Positions 1-6,161 of a stretch of DNA of 64,000 nt are shown here, piece by piece. This DNA is from Muriicola marianensis (GTDB taxonomy: Bacteria; Bacteroidota; Bacteroidia; Flavobacteriales; Flavobacteriaceae): assembly GCF_014638095.1 (NCBI RefSeq), contig NZ_BMFH01000002.1, positions 248,001 through 312,000 of the forward strand. The letters are read 5' to 3'. The stretch's first letter is position 1. Every line of letters starts with the position of its first letter. Under the pieces are notes generated by a model. It saw only the letters and a program-made list of their open reading frames with translations. It had not been told where the DNA came from and ran no database searches. Both the position numbers and the translations under genes were made by a program.

Positions 1-69
1 CGCGAGCATGACCAGCGCGATCAGAGGCCCTGAGACGTACCAGGGCCATGGTTGAAGTATGTAATCCAT
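1..69 (-). CDS. YeeE/YedE-family transporter, N-terminal fragment
   Basis: Only the first 23 codons are present; the gene runs off the left edge. Reading leftward from the ATG at 69-67 gives a start of MDYILQPWPWYVSGPLIALV. The PWPWYVxGPLI pattern followed by a hydrophobic stretch resembles the N-terminus of Bacteroidota YeeE/YedE (sulfur-compound transport, inner membrane) proteins. The family call is from memory of that pattern and rests on very few residues; another polytopic membrane protein is possible. Confidence 0.55.
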   Translation of the reverse strand, partial: MDYILQPWPWYVSGPLIALVMLA

Positions 70-179
70 GTGCAAAAGTTTATACAAAGATACGTGATGC
101 CCTGCTCCGAAGTGTAATCAGGGTTACAAAGCTTTAAGATAATCAGCCTCCGGCCTCAACGCTATTTTTTCCTCTAAAC

Positions 180-656
180 CTATTGTTTAAGGTAAGTCTG
201 GGTTCGGAATTCGGGGAGGTCTTCCCCCAGGGTAAGGACCATTTCTGCTCCGTTCAGGGAATACACCCAATCCGGTTCCCCACTGAGAACGATATCCTCG
301 TTTACGAAGTCCCAGGTTCCATTTTCTGTCTTGTACTCCCCACAAAAAATGGCATACTGCTCATTGGTGATAAAGGTGATATCCAGCTCTTCATAGTATT
401 TGCTATAAGTAAGATCTTCCCTGAGGATGATGCTCCCGCTGAGGCAGTCGAGTTCATCCATCAAGTCCGCAGAAAAAGTATCATCCTGGTTGAGGTCCTG
501 GGGAGGGTTGACAATGTACTCCGAGAGGTTGTAAAGCCCCGAGACTGATTCGATCTGAGCCAGGGTGAGCAGCTGATCTTCGCTCGCAGCATCTTCGGAA
601 CAGGAATAACCAAAGAGAACCACAAGTAGTAGGGATATGAGAGTTTTCCATTTCAT
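180..656 (-). CDS. small exported lipoprotein, lipocalin-like, function unknown
   Basis: A 158-residue protein with a clear lipoprotein signal peptide: basic start MKWK, a hydrophobic core, then the lipobox FGYSC, with Cys19 as the lipidated residue. The mature part is acidic. It has alternating strand-like segments (SGSIILREDLTY, NGTWDFVNEDIVLSG) ending in TYLKQ, the pattern of the small lipocalin-like lipoproteins common in Flavobacteriaceae. It is probably attached to the outer membrane or the periplasmic face. No catalytic motif is visible. It lies between the YeeE-like gene and a divergently transcribed sugar-gene pair. The fold assignment is inference; the lipoprotein call is firm. Confidence 0.8.
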   Translation of the reverse strand: MKWKTLISLLLVVLFGYSCSEDAASEDQLLTLAQIESVSGLYNLSEYIVNPPQDLNQDDTFSADLMDELDCLSGSIILREDLTYSKYYEELDITFITNEQYAIFCGEYKTENGTWDFVNEDIVLSGEPDWVYSLNGAEMVLTLGEDLPEFRTQTYLKQ

Positions 657-847
657 AGGACCGGCATTTTAGGGCGAAGATATTAAACTTGGTCCTTTAA
701 GTCTATCCTACTTCACATTTTGGGAATCTTTTATTCTTATATCTCTCGGGTTGAATCGGAATCATTACCTTTAGAAGGCTCTGGAAAGAACCTCTGATGA
801 ATTACCTGTTATGCAAATCTGTAAGAACTAAATAAAATCACATAACC

Positions 848-1714
848 ATGAAAAATACAATTACGAAATCTACAAGTCTTATACTTCTGTTGGGATTACT
901 GTTATCCGGCTGTGCCGAGAGTCGTATGGGCGGACTTGCTCTCTACACCGTGCGGGATGACATGAATGCCGATGCCAAGGAAACCTTGAGATCTGTGGCA
1001 GATGCAGGCTACCTAAATATTGAGGCCGCTGGGTATGCAGAGGGAAAGCTTTATGGGATGGCACCCGAGGAATTCAAAGCCTATGTGGAAAGCCTGGGCC
1101 TGAATCCCATAAGTACCCACCAGGGCTCGGTGACCCTGGAAAATGCCGATGCCATGATGGCCGACGTAAAGGCGGCCGGATTTGAATATTTTGTGGTTCC
1201 CGTACCTCCTATGGGATTGTTCACCTTTGATCCGGAGACCAGGACCCTGGGCATGACAGGTGGAGCCGAGAACCTCACCAAGATCATCAATGAGTTGGGT
1301 CAGAAAGCGCAGAAAGCAGGTCTGAAATTGCTGTATCACAACCACGATTTTGAGTTCATGGAAGATGAAAACGGGGTGGTTACCATCGACTATATGCTGG
1401 AAAATACGGATCCCGAGATCGTGAATTTCCAGATGGACCTCTATTGGGTCACCAAAGCGGGAGCCGATCCCGTGGCCTACTTTGAAAAATATCCGAATCG
1501 ATTCAAGATCTGGCACGTCAAGGATATGGATGAGCAGGGTAGGTTTGCTCCCGTGGGAAAAGGCAAGATAGATTTCAAGAGGATCCTGGACAAGAAGGAT
1601 CTGTCGGGGATGAAATACTATATGGTGGAGCAGGATATGACCTTTGACGGTCTGAAACCCCTTGAAGCAATAGGGATCAGTCACCAGGGCATTAAGGAGA
1701 TCGGGTTTGAGTAG
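848..1714 (+). CDS. lipid-anchored sugar phosphate isomerase/epimerase-like TIM barrel protein
   Basis: A 288-residue protein of the xylose isomerase-like/AP endonuclease 2 TIM-barrel superfamily. The N-terminus is a lipoprotein signal (LLLSGCAES, lipidated Cys near residue 22), so the enzyme acts outside the cytoplasm. Family features include the GYLNIEAAGYAEG start of the barrel, the LLYHNHDFEF metal-site strand, FQMDLYWVTKAGADP and the KIWHVKDMD strand, which supply His/Asp/Glu ligands for a divalent metal. The GH3 gene starts 50 bases downstream on the same strand, suggesting an operon for processing a glycoside or sugar outside the inner membrane. The substrate cannot be read from the sequence. 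Exported members of this family are common in Bacteroidota. Confidence 0.85.
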   Translation: MKNTITKSTSLILLLGLLLSGCAESRMGGLALYTVRDDMNADAKETLRSVADAGYLNIEAAGYAEGKLYGMAPEEFKAYVESLGLNPISTHQGSVTLENADAMMADVKAAGFEYFVVPVPPMGLFTFDPETRTLGMTGGAENLTKIINELGQKAQKAGLKLLYHNHDFEFMEDENGVVTIDYMLENTDPEIVNFQMDLYWVTKAGADPVAYFEKYPNRFKIWHVKDMDEQGRFAPVGKGKIDFKRILDKKDLSGMKYYMVEQDMTFDGLKPLEAIGISHQGIKEIGFE

Positions 1715-1763
1715 AATTTTTTAAACGAGGACAGTCAACTCCTGTCCTATCCAAATGTAGATC

Positions 1764-4058
1764 ATGAAAAATCAAATGGTTATCGCAATCATATTAAGCC
1801 TCGTGCTGTCGGCCTGCGGACCTAAATACACAGAAGAAAAAAAGGATACGTATATCCTGATCAAAAATGAAGACGGTGCACAGCTGGGTTATTCACCGGA
1901 ATCCGGAGTTAAGGTTCTCGACCAGGACGGTTATGCTTTTAAGGACCTGAATAAGAATGATACGCTGGACGCCTATGAGGACTGGAGGCTCCCAGCTGAG
2001 GAGCGGGCCAAAGACCTGGCATCTCGGATGAGCCTCGAACAGATCGCAGGCCTGATGCTGTATAGCGCCCATCAGGCCATACCTGCGGTTTCGGGAGGAT
2101 ATTTTGGTGGGACCTACAATGGGAAACCGTTTGAAGAAAGTGGGGCAGCACCCAGTGACCTCAACGACGCTCAACTTAAGTTTCTCACAGAAGACCATCT
2201 CCGCCATGTCCTCATAACCGGGGTGAGTTCCCCTGAAGATGCGGCTCTGTGGAACAACAAAGCCCAGGCTTTTGTTGAAAAGATGGGGCTTGGGATTCCT
2301 GTAAACACAAGTTCAGATCCCAGGCATGGGGCAGATTCCTATGCTGAATTCAACGCTGGAGCGGGCGGTGAAATTTCCATGTGGCCCGGGACCCTGGGTA
2401 TTGCTGCTTCTTTTGATCCGGGACTCATGCAGAGATTTGGGGAGATCGCCTCCAAGGAATACAGGGCTTTGGGGGTGGCGACAGCCCTGAGTCCGCAGAT
2501 CGACCTAGGTACGGAACCCAGGTGGAGCCGTTTTGACGGAACCATGGGCGAAGATCCCGATCTGGCGACCGATCTGGCGAGGGCCTATGTGGATGGATTT
2601 CAGTCCTCAGACGATGGAGGCTGGGGCTTTCAGAGCGTAAATGCCATGGTTAAACACTGGCCGGGAGGTGGCCCTGAAGAGGGAGGAAGAGACGGACATT
2701 TTGGCTATGGAGCATATGCTGTATACCCGGGTAAAAATCTATCAGATCAGATAAAACCATTTGTCGAAGGGGTTTTTAAACTGGAAGGGGATACAGGCAT
2801 GGCTTCGGCGGTGATGCCTTATTATACCATCTCCTATGGGCAGGACACCAAATATGGGGAGAATGTAGGTAACGGATACAGTAAGTACCTCATCGAGGAT
2901 GTACTCAGAGGGGAGTACAATTATGACGGAGTGGTATGTACAGACTGGGGGATCACCCGGGATGTCAGCGCTGTAGACCGGTTTGAAGGGAAACCTTGGG
3001 GTGTGGAGGAGCTTTCGGTGGCAGAGCGCCACTACAAAGTGATCATGGCGGGGGTCGACCAGTTTGGTGGAAACAATGACAAGGGACCCGTACTGGAAGC
3101 GTATGCGATGGGAGTGAGGGAACACGGAGAGGAATTCATGCGGAAACGCTTCGAGCGTTCAGCTGTACGTCTGCTCAAAAATACTTTTAGGGTAGGCTTG
3201 TTCGAAAATCCTTATTTGGATGTGGAGGAAACAAAAAAGATTGTTGGTAATCCGGAATTCATGGAGGAAGGGTATCAAGCCCAGTTGCGATCGGTGATTA
3301 TGTTAAAGAACCACGGGAATACCCTGCCGCTGAAGAAAAAACAAAAAGTGTATGCGCCTCAGCGCTACATCGCCCCCAGCACCAACTGGTTCGGGATGCA
3401 ACAACCCGAAAAAACGGTGGATCCCTTTAACCTGGAGGTCGTAAAAGATTATTTTGAAATAGTGGACAGCCCACAGGAAGCTGATTTTGCACTGGTCGGC
3501 ATCGAAAGTCCCAATGGAGGAGTAGGGTATGACCGGATAGATCTTGAAAAGGGAGGAAACGGGTATGTACCCATCAGTCTCCAGTATGGCCAGTACACGG
3601 CGTCTGAGGCAAGGGATGTGAGTATTGCCGGGGGAAGCCCTTTGGAAAATAGTACGGACAGGGCCTACAAGGATAAGTCGTTCACAGCTTACAATATCTC
3701 GGACATGGCCCTGGTCAACAAGACCAAAGAGCAGATGGGAGAGAAACCTGTCGTGGTAGTGGTCAAGGTTGCTAATCCTATGGTATTCTCGGAAATTGAG
3801 AAAAGTGCTTCAGGGATTCTGGCACATATGGGTGTACAGGATCAGGTGCTGATGGATCTGATCAGCGGAGTGGCCGAACCTTCAGCCTTGCTGCCTTTTC
3901 AGATGCCGGCAGACATGGCCACGGTAGAGAAACAGTTTGAGGATCTACCCCGGGATATGGTGCCCTACACGGATGAAGACGGAAATCAATACGATTTCGC
4001 CTTTGGACTCAACTGGGAGGGGGTTATTGATGATGAGCGGGTGGCGAAGTATAAGTGA
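1764..4058 (+). CDS. glycoside hydrolase family 3, beta-glucosidase-like lipoprotein
   Basis: A 764-residue exo-acting glycosidase of family GH3. It begins with a lipoprotein signal (LVLSACGPK, Cys18). The N-terminal TIM barrel contains the substrate-binding KHWPGGG motif around residue 297, and the nucleophile region VVCTDWG, with the catalytic Asp at about residue 393 (the usual motif is SDWG). The C-terminal alpha/beta sandwich includes the LLKNTFRVGLFENPY linker and the MLKNHGNTLPLKK motif that opens it. It probably removes terminal sugars in the periplasm or at the cell surface. It follows the exported isomerase-like gene. GH3 specificity (glucosidase, xylosidase and others) cannot be decided here. 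Confidence 0.92.
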   Translation: MKNQMVIAIILSLVLSACGPKYTEEKKDTYILIKNEDGAQLGYSPESGVKVLDQDGYAFKDLNKNDTLDAYEDWRLPAEERAKDLASRMSLEQIAGLMLYSAHQAIPAVSGGYFGGTYNGKPFEESGAAPSDLNDAQLKFLTEDHLRHVLITGVSSPEDAALWNNKAQAFVEKMGLGIPVNTSSDPRHGADSYAEFNAGAGGEISMWPGTLGIAASFDPGLMQRFGEIASKEYRALGVATALSPQIDLGTEPRWSRFDGTMGEDPDLATDLARAYVDGFQSSDDGGWGFQSVNAMVKHWPGGGPEEGGRDGHFGYGAYAVYPGKNLSDQIKPFVEGVFKLEGDTGMASAVMPYYTISYGQDTKYGENVGNGYSKYLIEDVLRGEYNYDGVVCTDWGITRDVSAVDRFEGKPWGVEELSVAERHYKVIMAGVDQFGGNNDKGPVLEAYAMGVREHGEEFMRKRFERSAVRLLKNTFRVGLFENPYLDVEETKKIVGNPEFMEEGYQAQLRSVIMLKNHGNTLPLKKKQKVYAPQRYIAPSTNWFGMQQPEKTVDPFNLEVVKDYFEIVDSPQEADFALVGIESPNGGVGYDRIDLEKGGNGYVPISLQYGQYTASEARDVSIAGGSPLENSTDRAYKDKSFTAYNISDMALVNKTKEQMGEKPVVVVVKVANPMVFSEIEKSASGILAHMGVQDQVLMDLISGVAEPSALLPFQMPADMATVEKQFEDLPRDMVPYTDEDGNQYDFAFGLNWEGVIDDERVAKYK

Positions 4059-4078
4059 TAGCGCCAGGATTACTTAGC

Positions 4079-4106
4079 CCTGAAGCGTGCTTAGCACTGC
4101 TTCAGG
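4079..4106. repeat. imperfect palindrome, possible terminator of the GH3 operon
   Basis: The outer arms CCTGAAGC and GCTTCAGG and inner arms GTGC/GCAC around TTA form a 12-bp hairpin with one unpaired T. It lies about 20 bases after the GH3 stop codon. No T-run follows, so it is not a classical terminator. Confidence 0.6.
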
Positions 4107-4121
4107 AGCCCTTCGTTACCG

Positions 4122-4137
4122 CCAGTCTTAAGACTGG
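4122..4137. repeat. perfect 16-bp palindrome
   Basis: CCAGTCTTAAGACTGG equals its own reverse complement. It is the second of four different palindromes in 152 bases of intergenic DNA. Confidence 0.75.
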
Positions 4138-4160
4138 TGGCAAATCTCCAGGATTACTCT

Positions 4161-4176
4161 CCCGATAGCTATCGGG
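4161..4176. repeat. perfect 16-bp palindrome
   Basis: CCCGATAGCTATCGGG equals its own reverse complement. Such short GC-capped palindromes recur in intergenic DNA of many Flavobacteriia (recalled, not searched). Confidence 0.75.
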
Positions 4177-4206
4177 ATCGTGATCCTGAGAGCAGTCTCT
4201 CCTGCA

Positions 4207-4230
4207 AACCTGCCTGCCGGCAGGCAGGTT
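4207..4230. repeat. perfect 24-bp palindrome
   Basis: The half-site AACCTGCCTGCC is followed directly by its reverse complement GGCAGGCAGGTT, with no spacer. This is the longest perfect palindrome in the cluster. A related shorter core, CCTGCCGGCAGG, occurs inside the ABC permease gene near 39230. Confidence 0.8.
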
Positions 4231-4499
4231 CCGATTTCCTTATGGTTCCGTAAACTAAATGAATGGCGTGCCAAACCTTCGGGATTAAAGGCAGGATTAC
4301 CTTCGGTGGTCCTGATAGTGCCCCCGCCTGAAAATAGTCCAAACAAAAAAACGCTCAAGCGAGCTTGTTGGGATTACGTCGCTTAGCGCCGTTTTCCTAT
4401 CCAGCTCCGTAGTCTAAATGAAAAGCTCCCAGCTTTCGCTGGGCTGCTCTTTCTTTCTTCACTTCGGCCTGCAAGGGAGCTTGCGCCTTGTTCGAAAAG
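4231..4499. other. non-coding stretch with degenerate repeats
   Basis: I see no convincing gene here. Short open frames on both strands (about 4128-4386) run through the palindromes, have no recognisable protein features and no start signals. The stretch includes another small hairpin (CCCAGC/GCTGGG around 4429-4444). It looks like decayed or repeat-rich spacer between the GH3 gene and the tRNA. Confidence 0.5.
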
Positions 4500-4527
4500 A
4501 AAAAGCCCGCCTTTCAGGCGAGCTTTT
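4500..4527 (-). terminator. rho-independent terminator of tRNA-Arg
   Basis: On the minus strand AAAAGCTCGCCT and AGGCGGGCTTTT pair around a short loop and run into a T-rich tract. It lies 11 bases past the 3' end of the tRNA, where its terminator is expected. Confidence 0.75.
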
Positions 4528-4537
4528 CATTCTTAAG

Positions 4538-4611
4538 TGACCACGCCAGGATTCAAACCTGGAACCTTCTGAGCCGTAATCAGATGCGCTATTCAGTTGC
4601 GCCACGTGGCC
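4538..4611 (-). tRNA. tRNA-Arg (anticodon ACG)
   Basis: A 74-base cloverleaf on the minus strand. The acceptor arms GGCCACG and CGTGGTC pair, with one G-T wobble. The D-arm uses GCGC/GCGC; the anticodon stem TCTGA/TCAGA holds loop TTACGGC (anticodon ACG, read as ICG). The T-stem CCAGG/CCTGG holds TTTGAAT. The discriminator is A, and CCA is not encoded. Its 5' end overlaps the 3' end of the GIY-YIG gene: the stop codon of that gene lies in the D-loop. The gene seems intact. A second, broken copy of the 5' half lies about 300 bases upstream. Confidence 0.95.
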
Positions 4612-4841
4612 GATTTAATGTATTCCCTTCCTTTACAGGTTTTTAAAAATTTCTCTCTTTTGATTGCTTCTTCTTTGGTGTCAAATTCTTCGCATAAGAT
4701 CAATTCCCATGGTAAATAAGGCTTTGTAGATTTATTTTTTCCGCCATTGTGCTGTTTTAGTCTTCTAACGGGATTTCGAGTAAAACCTACATAATTTCTG
4801 TCAAAATTTAAACTCTTAAGAACGTAAACAAAATATTTCAT
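4593..4841 (-). CDS. small GIY-YIG endonuclease overlapping tRNA-Arg
   Basis: An 82-residue single-domain GIY-YIG nuclease, the DNA-cleaving fold shared with UvrC and homing endonucleases. It starts MKYFVYVLKS (the GIY strand as VYV), followed by RNYVGFT (the YIG strand as YVG), the conserved Arg in RRLKQHN, and the catalytic Glu in KREKFLK. I chose the ATG at 4841. The frame stays open upstream to a GTG at 4910, but that extension only translates a tRNA fragment and hairpins. The last codons (SATWRN) and the stop lie inside the D-arm of the tRNA, so the protein and tRNA share 19 bases. Association with the duplicated tRNA half suggests a small mobile or domesticated element. Confidence 0.85.
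   Translation of the reverse strand: MKYFVYVLKSLNFDRNYVGFTRNPVRRLKQHNGGKNKSTKPYLPWELILCEEFDTKEEAIKREKFLKTCKGREYIKSATWRN
4597..4617. repeat. 21-bp direct repeat, copy 1 (5' end of intact tRNA-Arg)
   Basis: The 21 bases reading TTGCGCCACGTGG then CCGATTTA on the plus strand are identical to 4902-4922. This copy is the first 15 bases of the intact tRNA plus 6 bases of its 5' flank. Confidence 0.9.
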
Positions 4842-4922
4842 GAACCTTTGATGCGCCCCGCCAAGGGCGGGCTCGTATTCAGCGCGTCCGCCTTGGGCGG
4901 ATTGCGCCACGTGGCCGATTTA
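4842..4922 (-). pseudogene. broken 5' half of tRNA-Arg with two palindromic insertions
   Basis: On the minus strand this segment repeats the 5' part of the intact tRNA-Arg in order: the 21-base acceptor/D-stem block (4902-4922), then CTGAATA (4876-4882), then GCGCATC (4850-4856), and possibly AAGGTTC (4842-4848). The first three blocks are contiguous in the intact tRNA (4583-4617). Here they are separated by two 19-base GC-rich insertions, 4883-4901 and 4857-4875, each able to form a hairpin (TCCGCC/GGCGGA and CCCGCC/GGCGGG). The anticodon arm is missing, so it cannot make a working tRNA. The GIY-YIG start codon follows directly. Confidence 0.75.
4902..4922. repeat. 21-bp direct repeat, copy 2 (upstream tRNA fragment)
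   Basis: Identical to 4597-4617; the two copies are exactly 305 bases apart and bracket the GIY-YIG gene. Confidence 0.9.
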
Positions 4923-4993
4923 GATTCCCCTAAGTAAGGGCCTGCAAATATATTTCTTTTTACTTTTAAGGCAAAATAACCTAAGCCAATTCC

Positions 4994-5506
4994 ATGGATT
5001 TTAAACAGTACGTAAGGGATATAGAAGATTTTCCCAAAAAGGGAGTGGGTTTTAAGGATATTACCCCTTTGCTAAAGGATCCCAAAGCATTTAAGGCTGC
5101 TGCTGATGCCTTGCTGGCGTTTATAGGGGATGAAAAAATTGATGTAGTTGTGGGGATGGAAAGCCGGGGATTTTTTTACGGTCCGGTACTGGCGCTTGCT
5201 CTCAACGCCGGATTTGTTCCCGTCAGGAAGGTTGGTAAGCTGCCCCATCAAAAGATCAGTCATACTTACGATCTGGAATACGGCACAGATACCCTCGAGA
5301 TCCATGCAGATGCCATCAATCCAGGTGACCGGGTGGTCATTCATGATGATGTCCTGGCGACTGGCGGAACGGCCAGGGCCACATGCAAGTTGATAGAAGC
5401 CCTGGGTGGGGTGGTGGTGCAGTGCAATTTCCTCTTGGAACTCACGATGCTCCATGGGGCCTCAAAATTGGAAGGCTATTCCGTAAAATCGTTGATGCGT
5501 TATTGA
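4994..5506 (+). CDS. apt: adenine phosphoribosyltransferase
   Basis: A 170-residue cytosolic enzyme that salvages adenine by joining it to PRPP, giving AMP and pyrophosphate. The start YVRDIEDFPKKGVGFKDITPLLKD is the family hallmark, shown here as IEDFPKKGVGFKDITPLL. VVGMESRGFFYGPVLA is the flexible catalytic segment, and VVIHDDVLATGGTA is the PRPP-binding loop near residues 117-130. The length matches the family. The stop codon overlaps the end of a small convergent gene by 7 bases. Confidence 0.97.
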   Translation: MDFKQYVRDIEDFPKKGVGFKDITPLLKDPKAFKAAADALLAFIGDEKIDVVVGMESRGFFYGPVLALALNAGFVPVRKVGKLPHQKISHTYDLEYGTDTLEIHADAINPGDRVVIHDDVLATGGTARATCKLIEALGGVVVQCNFLLELTMLHGASKLEGYSVKSLMRY

Positions 5507-5655
5507 TCCAGGGCTCGCGTGGTCACATAATACCGCCAACCAATAATCGCCAGCTGAAGTTTGCTGGCCTTGGAAAGATCCAGTTGCCTTTTGGAATACG
5601 AAGGCAGACACAAGCGATTGAGGGCCGCTAGGCCGTTGAAAAGGAGCTTTTTCAT
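5500..5655 (-). CDS. 51-residue conserved small protein convergent with apt
   Basis: A short gene starting at the ATG 5655-5653 and ending TAA at 5500. The protein starts MKKLLFNGLAALNRLCLPSY, continues with RQLDLSKASKLQLAIIGWRY and ends TTRALDQ. This resembles a small basic protein that I recall beside apt in many Flavobacteriia; its function is unknown. A TACATTTG promoter-like element lies at 5667-5660 and GGAG immediately before the ATG serves as ribosome-binding site. Its 3' end overlaps the end of apt by 7 bases in a convergent arrangement. Confidence 0.75.
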   Translation of the reverse strand: MKKLLFNGLAALNRLCLPSYSKRQLDLSKASKLQLAIIGWRYYVTTRALDQ

Positions 5656-5733
5656 GCTCCAAATGTAACAAAACACAATGGGATTATTCGCTTATGTGTG
5701 TCTGCCTTATGGTATTCCCGTCTAGCTGGTTGG

Positions 5734-5910
5734 CTATAGAAACAGTCCAATTAAAAGGACAAAAAGTTGTAAAACCAATTTGATAAGTGCTATCATGTAA
5801 TCGTTTTTATTAGGAATATACTCCCTGATTCTCAAATATTTCTGATGAATATATAGAGGGCCTGAAATGCCTGCAAGGAAAAGTGAAAGAATTAATAAAA
5901 GTGAATACAC
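5734..5910 (-). CDS. possible small membrane protein, start uncertain
   Basis: An open frame of 58 codons from a GTG at 5910 to TAG at 5734. It encodes two hydrophobic segments (SLLLILSLFLAGISG and ALIKLVLQLFVLLIGLFL) separated by a charged loop (HQKYLRIREYIPNKND), which has the look of a two-span membrane protein. No ATG is available: the frame stays open upstream only to a TAA near 5950, through an AT-rich stretch without start codons. It may be a decayed gene or use a weak start. No family is recognised. Confidence 0.3.
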   Translation of the reverse strand: MYSLLLILSLFLAGISGPLYIHQKYLRIREYIPNKNDYMIALIKLVLQLFVLLIGLFL

Positions 5911-6104
5911 TTCTGTAAGTAAAAAAATAAATAATATGACTAATTATAATTCAGTGTCTACAAAAGAGTTATAATAGTGTATATAATAATCAATATAGAC
6001 TTATAAATAGAAATAATTGTAGAGGGTTTTCTGGTCATATTTGAATTTTCTAGACAGGAAATAGCCTGAAAAGACCAATTTTGATCACTTTCATCTTTTG
6101 GAAT
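5911..6104. other. AT-rich non-coding spacer
   Basis: I see nothing supportable here. The sequence is markedly AT-rich (runs such as TATAATAATCAATATA), unlike the rest of the window, and lies between the possible small membrane gene and the terminator of the M56 gene. Confidence 0.5.
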
Positions 6105-6133
6105 AAAAAAACCGGCCTTTATCGGGCCGGTTT
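6105..6133 (-). terminator. rho-independent terminator of the blaI-M56 operon
   Basis: Arms AAACCGGCC (6109-6117) and GGCCGGTTT (6125-6133) form a 9-bp hairpin. Read on the minus strand it runs into TTTTTTT, about 30 bases past the M56 stop. Confidence 0.85.
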
Positions 6134-6161
6134 CCGGTTGGGTCATCAAGGTCGGTTTTTG

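Larger units (their letters stand above)
4593..4922 (-). mobile_element. putative GIY-YIG element inserted at tRNA-Arg
   Basis: The unit reads, in minus-strand order: broken tRNA 5' half, GIY-YIG nuclease gene, intact tRNA-Arg. The 21-bp direct repeat at its ends is tRNA sequence. This is the arrangement expected if a nuclease-carrying segment entered the tRNA gene and left or restored one complete copy. There is no integrase, transposase or terminal inverted repeat. Mobility is inference from the structure only. Confidence 0.55.

Noticed and set aside
1013-1684. A 223-codon antisense frame opposite the isomerase-like gene
   Set aside because: It is a shadow frame; the sense gene has a signal peptide and clear TIM-barrel motifs.
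4128-4386. Open frames on both strands through the palindrome cluster
   Set aside because: They translate palindromes, have no ribosome-binding sites and no recognisable protein pattern.
4842-4910. N-terminal extension of the GIY-YIG protein from a GTG at 4910
   Set aside because: The 23 extra codons are only the tRNA fragment and its two hairpin insertions; the ATG at 4841 starts the nuclease fold exactly.
4842-4922. A second functional tRNA-Arg
   Set aside because: The D-region is interrupted twice and the anticodon and T arms are missing.
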